From the NCBI GenBank assembly GCA_023052935.1, contig CM041295.1, forward strand, positions 23,641,575 to 23,705,574: a stretch of DNA of 64,000 nucleotides, in the 5' to 3' direction. The translations under genes were made by a program, and so were the position numbers. This document shows, in pieces, positions 10,840 to 20,739 of this stretch. Positions within the stretch are counted from its first letter, which is position 1; each line of letters starts with the position of its first letter. The DNA is from Piezodorus guildinii. Lineage: Eukaryota; Arthropoda; Insecta; Hemiptera; Pentatomidae. The notes beneath the pieces are model-generated. The model was given only the letters and a program-made list of their open reading frames with translations, did no database searches and was not told the DNA's origin.

Positions 10840-10880
10840 ACACTACGTTTTGGCCCTTTTATGCCATCATCAGGTATTCC
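10840..10880 (-). ncRNA. Hammerhead-like motif of a PLE relic
   Basis: Minus strand: CCTGATGATGGCATAAAAGG, then GCCAAAACGTAGTGTATAAT. CTGATGA and a GGC/GCC stem II are present and the downstream GT-rich hairpin region resembles other PLE hammerheads, but the GAAA core is AAAA, so activity is doubtful. A related plus-strand copy is at about 16,820. Confidence 0.5.
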
Positions 10881-11159
10881 CCAAAGAATAAAGATGAATT
10901 AAGGATAGTAACAAACCAAATTGATTAATATATTAATCATTAACACAAAGATTACAATTAAGAAACACTATTATAAAAACCTTTAAAATATAATTTAGTT
11001 GATTTTTTTTAAATTTTAGTGTGTGATTTTTATTGAATTTTAATTTAGGAAGAGACTGATAAACAAACTAAATTCCTAATATTCCAACAAAATTAACCAA
11101 TAAATAAAATAAGAATACTAATTGACAAATTAAGTAACAGAATTTAAAACACAAAATAA

Positions 11160-11600
11160 CTCATAAATTGTATTTCCAAATCATTACAAGATAACCAGTA
11201 TATCAACACACAGTACAAAGTTTAAATAACACTTTGACTTCAAAAACATGCTATAATAGCCACTGAAAACAACAACAATAAATGTAAAATATTGGAAGCA
11301 ATTCACAAAATCAAAAAAAATCAACAACCTATGAAATTTTCAACACTCTGTAAGTAATAGTTGCTCCAGCATAAAGCATGAATCATATTATCCTTCACAT
11401 TAAAATTCCAAATATTCTTACAAAAATACCCAATAGATAAAAATAATAATAAGACTAATTTAATTTAATTAACAATCATAAGGATATAATATATACTCAT
11501 TAACATATATAATTCATAATTATTTTTAAACATAGATAAATTAAAGAATACATAGTTCAGGTATCAGTCCTTTGTTAACAACTGAATATTTTGAGTCATT
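11160..11600 (+). mobile_element. PLE relic, end of endonuclease domain and 3' region
   Basis: In broken frames the sequence reads HFDFKN and, after short Asn-rich spacing, KILEAI-like residues, the end of the GIY-YIG domain in the PLEs at 32-48 kb. The following AT-rich block (11388-11505) is repeated at 12857-13001, and 11500-11575 is an inverted match to 13780-13860. This fits tandem and inverted PLE 3' copies. Confidence 0.6.
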
Positions 11601-12020
11601 CCAATTAATGTATGTACATTTTAATTAATGTATTTTATCAATTATATATATACCTATAAGTGTTGGAGAAATTATACCCAAAACTCAACTGAAATGATTA
11701 TCAACAAGATGTTTTGATATTTAAACTAAAGGATATAGGGAGGTTATACTGTTATTATTTGGATTTTGTTATAATGATTTGTTATTGAATCTATATATTT
11801 TTTTAATTAAAGAGATTGTTACTGCCTTTTTATCATATTTTGTTAATATTTCAGTCAAAATTGAGTTGTGAAATTTCTTGTAAAAGAGTGATTACAAAAG
11901 AAGAAAAGAAAGTAATAAAGGCTGATATAACAATTTACAATAAGTTAGTAAATCGACATGAGTAAAAAGTAAAATTAGTGAGACAAGAAATGAATATAGT
12001 AAAGCACAAGTATGTAAAGG
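11600..12020. other. AT-rich spacer
   Basis: No ORF, terminal repeat or RNA motif could be supported. Confidence 0.4.
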
Positions 12021-12133
12021 TAACTATGTTTATCATTGTGGATATAATTAGTTGACCATTGAGAATTACTGAAGGAATTAGTCCGGGTGGCGGTCATTAA
12101 ATGAAACAACTGAATAGTTTCAACTATTTTATT

Positions 12134-12176
12134 GTTTGCCAACGTTTCGACCCCCATTGTGGGTCATCATCAGGGC
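12134..12176 (-). ncRNA. Hammerhead ribozyme-like motif, left arm
   Basis: Minus strand: CTGATGA (12173-12167), stem II TGACCC...GGGTC with a CACAATG-type loop, then GAAA (12148-12145) and C. After GAAAC comes GTTGGCAAACAAT, able to form a short stem III. All conserved core nucleotides expected of CUGAUGA...GAAA are present. Confidence 0.75.
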
Positions 12177-12483
12177 GTCTGGTAGGCAAGTGAAAACCTG
12201 TTTATGAGGTCTATTTGTTGTATGGTTTCCCTAATTTTTAAGTTAAGTAACGTTCTCTTGTACTTGTCCAATGAGTGAGTCAATTTGGAAGTAAGGGAGT
12301 TTGACAAAGGGACTTGACTAATGCAGTTCTCAATAAATTTTGGAAAAACAGAATGGGTTCGACATTTTAATAAAAAAATTCTTTGTTCAGTTTTTTTGGC
12401 CAGTCGTTTGTGAAGGTTGCAGAGATTGTTAAAATCTTGTCTGTTTTGGGGGAATTGGGAAGGTTTCCACTCGCCTACCAGAC

Positions 12484-12527
12484 GCCCTGATGATGACCCA
12501 CAATGGGGGTCGAAACGTTGGCAAACA
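12484..12527 (+). ncRNA. Hammerhead ribozyme-like motif, right arm
   Basis: Exact reverse complement of the left-arm motif. CTGATGA is at 12487-12493 and GAAA at 12512-12515, separated by a stem-loop, and followed by CGTTGGCAAACAATAAA, similar to the short stem III of PLE hammerheads. Confidence 0.75.
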
Positions 12528-12839
12528 ATAAAATAGTTGAAACTATTCAGTTGTTTCATTTAATGACCGCCACCCGGACTAATTCCTTCAGTAACTATGT
12601 TTAATTTAAGAATTGTATATTATTGAATAATAATGAATTTTCATTATCTATATTATTTTATGAGCTTCTATTACCTTTTTTTTAACTCATTACTTTCTTA
12701 TCATTATTTTTTTGTTTTATATTATGTACAATTTTCATGGCTATTTCTTTATCAAACACCAACATTCTGTCTTGTTATGTTTTGCTCTGATAGATACCTG
12801 AAAAGTTGGTTAATCAATAGTTGTTCACTAGTTTATAAT

Positions 12840-13163
12840 TTTATTTTACCTCCACATGAATCATATTATCCTTTATATTAAAATTCCAAATATTCTTACA
12901 AAAATACCCAATAGATAAAAAAAAATGATAAGACTAATTTAATTTACCCAATAGAATGAAAAAATTAAAGAGACAACAATCATAAGGATATAATATATAC
13001 CGGACCAACCAAACAGGATTTTAAAAACATGATAAATCAGCAATTGTATTTCCAAAACATAACAAGATAACCAATTTATCAACACTCAGTAAAAAGCTTA
13101 AACAACACTTTGACTTCAAAAACACCACAATTATAGCCACTGAAAGTAACAGTAATAAATCTA
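12840..13163 (+). mobile_element. PLE relic, first half (broken by an RTE-like 3' end)
   Basis: The block 12857-13001 repeats the PLE 3' block at 11388-11505. Then 13005-13165, in shifted frames, reads TNQTGF, HFDFKN and SKIL, matching the end of the GIY-YIG domain. The match resumes at 13681 after an inserted fragment. Confidence 0.55.
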
Positions 13164-13680
13164 AAATACTGAAATTTAGAACAGAAAATAAACGTATGTC
13201 AACGAAGAATGGAGCGGATTATGTTAGGAATCTTCCTGCGGGACAAAATTAACGCAAATAAAATAAGAAAACTAACAAATGTCGCAGACGCTATAGCTTA
13301 TGCTAGAAAAATGAAGTGGGCATGGGCAGGACATCTCATGCAGAAAACAGAAGACAGTTGGGCAAAGCGAGCTGCCGAATGGATCCCTATCAATAAAAAA
13401 AGATGCAGAGGCCGACAACGCAAGCGCTGGGTCGACGAATTGAGAAAAAAGGAAGGTTCTTTGTGGATGAGACACGCACAAGACAGAGTGTTATGGAAAA
13501 CTAAGTGCCAGCAACTCAAGTTTTAGGTTCGGCTAGTCTCTGCCCAAAAGACTCTAATCTCCCATTCTTTGGGAAGGTCTATATGTAAATATTCATTTTT
13601 TTGTTTTGTTTTTTTATACATAATGGAGATTATTAATAACTTTGTATTTACATATAAATAAAGGCTTTTTTATTATTTTT
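13164..13680 (+). mobile_element. RTE-like 3' end inserted in a PLE relic
   Basis: A 5'-truncated C-terminus of a non-LTR retrotransposon. The ORF at 13209-13526 (105 residues) reads MERIMLGIFLRD, KWAWAGHLMQK, KRCRGRQRKRWVDEL and MRHAQDRVLWK, the conserved tail seen after the RT thumb in many insect RTE-like proteins. The 3' UTR ends near CATATAAATAAAGGCTTTTT. PLE sequence lies on both sides. Confidence 0.75.
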
Positions 13681-13870
13681 ATTACTGAAAGCAATTCATA
13701 TCACCAAAATATCAAGCTATGAAATTTTCAACACTCTGTAAGTAATATTTGCTCAAACATATTTTCACAACTCAAATCAACGAACTACTGATACCTGAAC
13801 TATGTATTCTTTTATTCATGTTTAAAAATAATTATGAATTCTATATGTTAATGAGTTGCTACTGAAAATA
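13681..13870 (+). mobile_element. PLE relic, second half
   Basis: GAAAGCAATTCATATCACC and GAAATTTTCAACACTCTGTA continue the PLE sequence seen at 11315-11350, directly after the inserted RTE-like end. 13780-13860 is an inverted match to 11500-11575. Confidence 0.6.
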
Positions 13871-14003
13871 TTGTGTAGTATAATTCCATTGTTAAATGAT
13901 TTTATTAAGATGTTAATCCTTGGTTGATTAGAAGATTGTTGGTTACATGTATTTCTGATGTTAGTCAAAGTACATTTTTTATTTTTTAATACAGGACATG
14001 GAA

Positions 14004-14007
<4 letters not shown>

Positions 14008-14068
<61 letters not shown>
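14008..14068. repeat. (TA)n microsatellite
   Basis: A pure TA tract of about 60 bp. It creates Tyr-Ile pseudo-peptides on both strands that should not be read as proteins. Confidence 0.95.
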
Positions 14069-14070
<2 letters not shown>

Positions 14071-14083
14071 AACAGCCACATTG

Positions 14084-15000
14084 ATAAATCTTGTTAAAAT
14101 GCGCTCAAGTGCCACAAGGAGGCCTGACACCCAAGATGGTTTTTTGGATATAAATGGCAGCATTGAGACCTGTGGTCTTATATGCTGCCATAGTATTGTA
14201 GTGGTATAGACAACAACATTCAAATCAAGACATCTGTTCAACTCTGGGGAAATTGTAGAGACTGGCATTCCTTATGATAACCAGAGCTATGAAAACTACT
14301 CCGACTGCTGCAATGGTAGGATTGATGAGGACTGAGTGCGCTCTTATTTTCAGATCAAGAAAGAAACACACTTCATAGTGTAGGAATTACCAGGATGAAT
14401 TTGCACTGACCATACAATAAAGTTTACTTTTATACAGAGGTATCCATGACAAAACAAGGTTCAGGGGCATGAATAAGTAGAATGGATGAACCCAGGGAGG
14501 GAATTTCCATATCTCTAGGCAAGCATCTCAGTATTTCAGGCTGAGGTAAAGGCAATAAACATCTGTGCCTGAACCCTAATTTCAGAAGAAGTTAGGGGCA
14601 AACTTATAAACAGCCTTACCGATCCAATAGCCAACCCGCTATCGGAGCATTGGGTAGCTACATGACTTAATCCAAACTGGTAGAGGAGTTTAAGAAAATC
14701 TTGAGACTCTGTCCTATGGAACAACATCCAAGAACAAAGGGTGCCTGGTCACTCAGGTAGTTTAGGTAATACAATGTCTAATGATCATTTTACTTGGAAG
14801 GGTTCAGCTAGTTACCCTCCATAAGTGAGGCTAAATGGGGGATAAGCCTCAGCTATGTGAAAGATCTGATCAAGGCAGCTGCTGGCTATAGAAACAAGTT
14901 TTAATGGAGAGGTAGAGAGAAGCAGCCTCACCCTATGTTGTTCTTAGTTGTAAAACTGTTTAGTTGTAAAACTGACCCCTTGTAAAAATAGAAGTTATAC
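14084..15000 (+). pseudogene. I/LOA-like retrotransposon relic: RT thumb and RNase H
   Basis: Highly decayed plus-strand coding sequence. In shifting frames it reads ALRPVVLYAAIVLW (about 14159-14200), RLAFLMITRAMKTTPTAAM (about 14257-14315), and then, after a gap, VFQAEVKAINICA (about 14534-14572) and VPGHSG. The first two match the RT-to-thumb region of LOA/I-group elements and the last two are conserved blocks of the RNase H domain those elements carry. Many stops mean it is dead. Confidence 0.65.
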
Positions 15001-15072
15001 TTTTCTCTCAATGGATAAGAAAACAACGAAAAGGGGATCAGGTCTATACAGGATACTGTTAGCATAACAACT

Positions 15073-16316
15073 TTTTTTTTTTTTTATTCGTATGTATTAC
15101 AGTTTGTCACAATGGACAATAATAATATTGCTATAGGATCCCATTCATACAATATTTACAATATAAACAAAAGAAATGTCAAATTATATAAAATGAAACC
15201 AAACTAAATAAACGTATACAATAACGAAATTTGTAGATAAAATAAATACAAATAAATGAAGTTAACAAATAAATAAACAAAAATCAAAACATTTCACATT
15301 CATACGTATGTACAATATTTACAATCAGCTAGGGAACCCCGGACGGGGCTTGTCCCCCCACTTGTGGAAGGACAAGCAGAGTCCAAAGGATCCCAGCGCC
15401 TCCCTCTCAGCCGCATCACTGGTGAGAGCCAGCGGAAGCTAAGTGAGGGCGCCATAGCCACAATCACACCGCCCTTGAGAGGAGAAACTGACCAGTGTCA
15501 GAATTCCAGCATACATATTTACAATATATCTCGGGGCCATTGCCGTTTCAACCTTCTAGGTGGGTTGTATGGATGAGTGGAGCTGGATAGGGATCGTGCT
15601 AGAGGATTAGGATGATAAATGAGGCTCTGGTGGAATTTGGAAAATTTGGATGGAATTAGGTCTGAAATAAATGGAACATTAAGGTCGTGGTGTAAGGTAT
15701 AGTTGGATACATAATAAGGAGCATTTACTATTATTCAGAGGACTTTGGATTGAAAGGATTGAATGCGTTTAATGTTAGAACGTTTAGCTGTCCCCCACAG
15801 TTCAAGTCCGTAGGTCCAAATGGGCTTATATTGTCTTATAAATTAATAATTTGTTGTCAACTGTAAGTTCAGATTTTCTGTTTAATAGTCTGTATAACTG
15901 TCCGAATCGTTGATTGAGTTCTTTTCTTTTAAGTCTTGTATGTGGGTTCCATGTCAGTCTTTTGTCAAGTAGTTAGCCAAGATAGCGGACTGTATCAGAA
16001 GGAGGAATTGGAATGGAATTGAAGTAAACTGGCGGACAGGAGTTTCGTCGAAGGGTGAAGGTTACGTGTTTGCATTTGGCTTCATTCACCTTTATGCGCC
16101 AAGCATTACACCAGTCTTCGATAATACAAAGGTGTCTTTGCAGGATTAAGGATGCTGTTTCGGGATCGGAGCTGGATGATAGGATGGCGGTGTCGTCTGC
16201 AAATGTTGCCAGAAAGGTGTCAGGATGATTAGGAATATCAGCGGTGTAAAGGATGTAGAGAACGGGTCCCAGGACGCTGCCCTGAGGAACACCGGCCTCA
16301 ACGGGATAAAAGTTGG
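15073..16316 (-). mobile_element. Jockey-clade element C2, 5' truncated
   Basis: Minus-strand copy of the jockey family whose near-complete member lies at 49936-54683. It keeps the RT from [18 protein letters not shown] through [10 protein letters not shown] to the C-terminus, then the family 3' UTR and a T-rich stretch (poly(A) in element sense). Stops break the RT near 15970. The 5' end is truncated inside the RT, the usual result of incomplete reverse transcription. Confidence 0.93.
15973..16316 (-). pseudogene. RT palm fragment of jockey C2
   Basis: About 115 residues of RT with [16 protein letters not shown], the catalytic FADD within [11 protein letters not shown], and HVTFTLRR. Aligned by eye with C1, it is nearly the same until a stop just after RYLG. 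The rest of the thumb is present downstream in broken frames. Confidence 0.88.
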
Positions 16317-16489
16317 AGCATAACAACTAGCGCCATAATATGGTGTTCGTTGGTTCACAAATTTGCGGATTTTGCAAGAGAGATATCATATATCATGTTA
16401 TATGCAACCATGAAGAAATAGTCATAATACAGTTATCATTAGATAAGATCGAAAGTAAAGAACCCATAATAGTAGGTGAAGCATGAAGA

Positions 16490-16700
16490 AGACGCAGTAA
16501 CCAAGAACTTTACCACCTCCTCAATAGCCCAGATGTTGTCAAGCTTAGGTGATTCAGATGGGGAAGCCATGTAGCAAGAATGGCTGATATGTTGATGCCC
16601 AAGAATATCCACACTGAAGAAATCCATGGAAGTAGAGAACCTTAGAGAAGAGAGACATAACCTGAGGTAAATGGTGGCTGTCACAGAAGATAAGAGGACC
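16490..16700 (+). pseudogene. RTE-like C-terminal relic
   Basis: Plus-strand reading gives NQELYHLLNSPDVVK, then, after one stop, FRWGSHVARMADMLMPK and IHGSREP. This is the RLRWxGHVxRM...PK tail of insect RTE-like proteins. It is short and dead. Confidence 0.65.
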
Positions 16701-16789
16701 TCACCTTACTCAGCATTAGGGACTAAAAGTGTGCTGCACAAAATAGAGCCAATTGGTGGAAGCTACCGGAGTAAGTCTTCTTTATTTTT

Positions 16790-16900
16790 TGGGGTATACC
16801 TGAACTACCTGATATACCTGATAATGGGATAACAAGGCCGAAAAATAGTGTATAATTTCAACAGCAAAGTAGTGGAACGGATTGAAGCCTATTAAATGGA
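16790..16900 (+). ncRNA. Decayed hammerhead region of a PLE
   Basis: CCTGATAATGGGATAACAAG, GGCCGAAAAATAGTGTATAAT and GGATTGAAGCC line up with the minus-strand region at 10800-10880 (CCTGATGATGGCATAAAAGG, GGCCAAAACGTAGTGTATAA, AGATTGAATCC). The core CTGATGA is mutated to CTGATAA, so this is probably inactive. Confidence 0.45.
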
Positions 16901-17525
16901 ATCCTAAATTTTTTATTTCACTACAGATATTGACCTCAACCTCACCGAGGCGAGGTAGTCTAATTTTTATGATTCTTCTATTAGTGAAGACACGGAGATT
17001 AACCTTGTGAGGATTAATGCCAATACCATTGATCTTACACTAATAATTATGGAGTTCCATCACTGCTTTTAGTGACTTGGAGATTGTCTCGAAGATCTCT
17101 TTTTAGCCTTCAACTTGCACATCATTATCATAAGCCCTTCCTTCTGCTTAAAACCTACAGTGTTCAGTTTTATCATCAGTAAGAGTTAACAACCAAGCAC
17201 CACAAGAGTGGAGTTTACACACCACCCTGTGGGACTAGCATTAATCCAGCTAAAGGTTAGTCATCCCACATTACTGCATTCTAATGTATTAATAGTTCTA
17301 ATATTATTTTTGAGAATTAGGTCAAAGGCACCTTCAATGTCAACAAAGATGCCTGCCATCATTTGTCTATTTGTTAGAGTTTTTTTCAGTCCTCGCTACT
17401 AAGTAATGAAACGGTTTTACAGAATTTTCCAGACTGTTACCAAATTGGGAGCTGTGTAGCAGTCTATCGCCTGTATGTCTGCCCATAATTTTTCCAATGT
17501 CTTCATCAGAAACATTTTCCACATT
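16900..17525 (-). pseudogene. I/LOA-like RT palm relic
   Basis: Minus-strand reading in several frames gives QFGNSLENSVKPFHYLVARTEK, a degraded YADD region (AYDNDVQVEG), ETISKSLKAVMELHN, GIGINPHKVNLRVFTNRR, IKIRLPRLGEVEV and EIKNLG. This is the order of conserved RT blocks in I/LOA-group elements. It is opposite in strand to the RNase H relic at 14.1-15.0 kb, so the two are not one uninterrupted copy. Confidence 0.6.
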
Positions 17526-18140
17526 ATTTATGATTTTAATGTTTTATTTTCCATTTAATTATAATATATACAAAATTAGGTGTAGATAATTTAAGGTGAA
17601 GGTCAAAATCTAATATGGAATTGGAGGCTGAAAATTATACTTCACCACTATAGAAATAATAACAGACACAACAGAATGGACTAAAAAAGAAATTACTAGC
17701 TATAGAATAAAAATTACTATAGTAACCATAGAAAACAGAAAATTGTTAATACCACATATAGTTTCATTTACTGAGCCATTTTAATTACAAGTTTAAATCA
17801 TTTAGAGGTAACAAAATATAGAATTTATAATATTTTAATAGAAAACTGGTATCCAGTTAATCTTTCACACAAATTATGGTGTAGAGGATTAAATCATGAT
17901 ATTAGACTTTTCTGACCTTAATAATTTTATCAGTACTTCTAATAATGATATTAGCAATATAGTTAACATCCCTAAAGTTTAACCAAATAACATAAATAGA
18001 ATACTTATCACTCATTATTTTCATCAGATTAATAACATTGAGGGCAATAGTAATAATCCTACCAACAATGCAGAAAGGTACATGGTTGTCAATAAAACAA
18101 ACAAAATTAAATATTATTCTTTTATAAATATCCACATTTT
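17526..18140. other. AT-rich spacer, possibly PLE-derived
   Basis: No solid coding frame. The plus strand is Asn/Ile/Lys-rich and leads into the PLE endonuclease relic that follows, so this may be decayed PLE coding sequence. Confidence 0.35.
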
Positions 18141-18189
18141 AACTGACCATATAATACAAACTTTCTAAAAATGTTATTTATTAGGAATT

Positions 18190-18300
18190 ATATTTGCTAA
18201 AATACCTGTTAATAAATTGGCTTTCATTAACACAAATACAAAAGATAAAATAGACAAACTAAATGAAACGAATTTAATGTACAAAATAATGTGTTCCAAC

Positions 18301-18361
<61 letters not shown>

Positions 18362-18620
18362 GATAGTCGAGATGTAATGTATATTATTGGACAAACCAAA
18401 CAAAATTTAAAAAAATAGAATTAGTCGACATATCAGTAATAGCAAACCCGCAATTAAAAAATAAAATAAAGTTCCAGGTTTATCCACTCACAGCACGGAC
18501 CATAAACCCCAGTTTGAATTTTATAACCCTACAATATTAGGCACAAATAATAATAGTAATAAAAGAAAAATATTATAAGCAATATAAATCACAAAAAACG
18601 GTTTGCAATTTTCAAGAGGA
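18190..18620 (+). pseudogene. PLE GIY-YIG endonuclease relic split by poly(A)
   Basis: Plus strand reads NETNLMYKIMCSNC (about 18262-18303), then a run of 56 A, then YIIGQTKQNL (about 18380-18410). MYKI-C-x2-C followed closely by YIGQT is the start of the GIY-YIG domain of PLEs, which cuts target DNA for integration. The A run sits exactly between the Cys pair and the YIG motif. Later residues are decayed. Confidence 0.65.
18304..18359 (+). repeat. A56 homopolymer
   Basis: Fifty-six consecutive A residues inside the PLE endonuclease relic. It may be an expanded microsatellite, the tail of a lost retro-insertion or an assembly effect. Confidence 0.9.
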
Positions 18621-19022
18621 ACCCACACTTTATGCTATAGTTATACTAACATCATTCCACAACTCAAAATATAACAGTTATAATATAATAGATGTTAATA
18701 AAATATAACTTTTTAATGAACATTTTATAAATTCATGATTCAAACTTCAAAATTAATTATACGATTCTCCATTTTTATTTTAATACCCTCCCCCCTTTAT
18801 GACATTTAATTCAGACATGAGGCTTTTAGGTGGAATTATCTACTCACCCTTAAGTATTTTTCATATCTTTAAAATTAAATTGTTGAATTTTTGTATTTAT
18901 TAAATGAACTTTTATTTCTTTTAATAGACATTTGACATTGATGAACATATTTATATCTACTTGTTCCATATACCAAAATTTAATGTACAAAATAATATAT
19001 TATTGTATATATTATATATTTC

Positions 19023-19650
19023 CTAGGATCATACCTTTACCAAATCATTAACTCTCAACACCCTCCATACATCTACAGTCTCCTACAATTTAAATCCTCA
19101 GTCCACTCACTTGAAACAAGATCGCGCCATTCCGACCTTTATTTTCCTTCCCATAGGACTAAAACTTTTGATCGTTCCTACCTTGTCCGCTCCTCTAATT
19201 TCTGGAATTCTCTACCTACTCATATCCGCCATGCTGCTTCCCTCTTCTCATTCAAATCCCAACTTTTCCAATACCTTTTATTATCCCAAAAAGACGCTTA
19301 GAAACTGTAACATTTATATTTCTGACATCACACTTTGAATGAAGAATAATTTTTGTTCATTGTCTATATTTAAATGCTGTTATCTGTTAATTTATTTTTA
19401 ATTCCGTTCAACAAAATACTTTCTCAGAATTGTTTTTATTTTTATTTTATCATTGTATTTATTTTTTTTTTTGATATATGTGTGTATATGCGTTTATGAT
19501 ATGCACACATATATGAACCCATAATTGCAATTAGTTATTAATTATGTTCCTTCTGTCTGTTGGCCAGACATGTATATTTCCATATACTGTACAAACCTGT
19601 TATTCTTAGGGGACCTAGTCCCAGAATAAATTTTTTTTTTACATTTCTAT
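19023..19650 (+). mobile_element. Family B (CR1/L2-like) 3' fragment
   Basis: A 5'-truncated plus-strand copy. The translation gives PPYIYSLLQFKSSVHS, RSSNFWNSLPTHIRHA and FSFKSQLFQYLLLSQ, the C-terminus of family B RT (compare 8218-9608). The 3' UTR block GGGGACCTAGTCCCAGAATAA and an ATTTCT repeat tail follow. Confidence 0.8.
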
Positions 19651-19834
19651 TTCTATTTCTATACTATTTGTTCTGTTTTTATTGAATTGTTTTATTCTTT
19701 TGTATTTCATTTTAATTTTTTTATTTATTTTTTAACGTTAATCTTATCATAGATTATGATTGTACTATTAACTTTTATTATATATTGTGAGATTGGTTGT
19801 TATTAAGGATATAATATTTGTTCTTGCAGATGGC

Positions 19835-19905
19835 ATATCTTGCTCCAGAAAACGGCATTATCGCGAAACGTTGTGCATTCTAATAAAATAGTGGTGAAGT
19901 ATAGT
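19835..19905 (+). ncRNA. Partial hammerhead region of a PLE
   Basis: GCGAAACGTTGTGCATTCTA then ATAAAATAGTGG resembles the GAAACGTTG...AATAAA half of PLE hammerheads. The CTGATGA half is degraded (CTCCAGAAAACGGC). Confidence 0.4.
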
Positions 19906-20016
19906 TATCTGCCTATGATTCTATATATAGAAAATTAAAAAAAAAAGAAGTAATTTTAGCCAGTTCTGTATTGATTCTAACCTGTAGGAAATAATATTAA
20001 TTTGTTTGTTTATTTA

Positions 20017-20083
20017 GGAGTCCAGTAGATAAAGCACTAGTCTACTGGTCTTCAAGTACCGGGTTCGTATCTGGACTCTGGCT
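20017..20083 (+). repeat. tRNA-like module 1 (SINE-type head)
   Basis: GTCCAGTAGATAAAGCACTA followed at tRNA-like spacing by a B-box-like GGGTTCGTATCTGGACTC. The pattern of a D-arm-like A box plus a TpsiC-like GGTTCG suggests a tRNA-derived SINE promoter. Stems are imperfect, so it is not a functional tRNA. Confidence 0.5.
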
Positions 20084-20462
20084 GATTATTATTTATTCTG
20101 TTATATTAACCGTGGGACAATCCTGGGGTACAGAGACCCTCCTGGGGCATACCCAGCCTCTATAAAGTGGGTACCCAATAATGGAGAAAAACCTGGAAGC
20201 TGAGTGTGATCTTAGCCAAGTCACCCGTTGGCCTAGAAGTAGTACAAATCTCTTTATGTATTGTTCCCAAGACCCTTCAGAGGTTGTAGAAGTACATGCT
20301 TTTTTTTTTTTTTTCTTTATTTAATGTCACTTTTATGGGACTGGGGCTAGTCAGACGATGCTACAGTGGGAGTCCTAAATTTTTCCTATCCAAGTTTTAT
20401 TAGGATAGGGCTCTTTAAGGAGTACCTGTGTTTATTCTGAAATAACAGAATTAATAAAATTC

Positions 20463-20535
20463 TGCCAAAGCCGTGATTCGAGCCCGGGACCTGAAGAATA
20501 ATAAACTATTGCTCTATCTAGCAGACTCCCTAAAG
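20463..20535 (-). repeat. tRNA-like module 2, opposite strand
   Basis: Minus strand: AGTCTGCTAGATAGAGCAAT, then about 20 nt, then CCGGGCTCGAATCACGG, which resembles a TpsiC arm with its B box. It points towards module 1. Acceptor pairing is not convincing. Confidence 0.55.
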
Positions 20536-20610
20536 ACTTGGGACCATCATTTCACTTCCCTTCCAAATGACCGCATAACCAAGGATTTTTTACTGCCTTT
20601 CGAAAATCCT

Positions 20611-20688
20611 AGGGCCACCTGATGAGTTAGAACCCATCCTCTTGGGCATAGAAGGCTGTTATGCTAGCTACTACACCACAAGTGACCA
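20611..20688 (-). repeat. tRNA-like module 3, opposite strand
   Basis: Minus strand: GGTCACTTGTGGTGTAGTAG CTAGCATAA, then GATGGGTTCTAACTCATC with a small perfect arm (GATG...CATC) around a GGTTCTAACTC B-box-like core. Probably another tRNA-derived SINE head. Confidence 0.5.
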
Positions 20689-20739
20689 TAGAAAATAATA
20701 TTAAAGGATTTTTTTCTTTTTCTAATAAGCCAACTCTCT

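Larger units (their letters stand above)
12033..12591. mobile_element. Foldback element with perfect 120-bp arms and two hammerhead motifs
   Basis: The arms 12068-12187 and 12473-12592 are reverse complements over 120 bp with no mismatch seen. A 12-bp direct repeat, TAACTATGTTTA, flanks the unit at 12021-12032 and 12592-12603, indicating insertion as one piece. Each arm carries a full hammerhead-like core, on opposite strands. The 285-bp centre (12188-12472) has no recognised protein. A minus-strand open stretch through the unit (12559-12170) is an accident of the arms. It shares its first 40 bases and arm sequence with 4832-5080. I infer a non-autonomous PLE-related element. Perfect arms imply recent insertion or gene conversion. 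Confidence 0.85.
15061..16328. repeat. 12-bp target-site duplication around jockey copy C2
   Basis: AGCATAACAACT occurs at 15061-15072, directly before the T-rich tail, and again at 16317-16328, directly after the truncated 5' end. This sets the element ends to the base. Confidence 0.92.

Noticed and set aside
12170..12559. Minus-strand ORF of 129 codons in the foldback element
   Set aside because: Its ends are encoded by the inverted arms themselves (including the ribozyme sequence), and the centre has no recognised domain. I treat it as chance, though the centre part alone could be re-examined.
20463..20535. Functional tRNA gene
   Set aside because: A- and B-box-like blocks are present but the acceptor and anticodon stems do not pair well. 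Better read as a SINE head.
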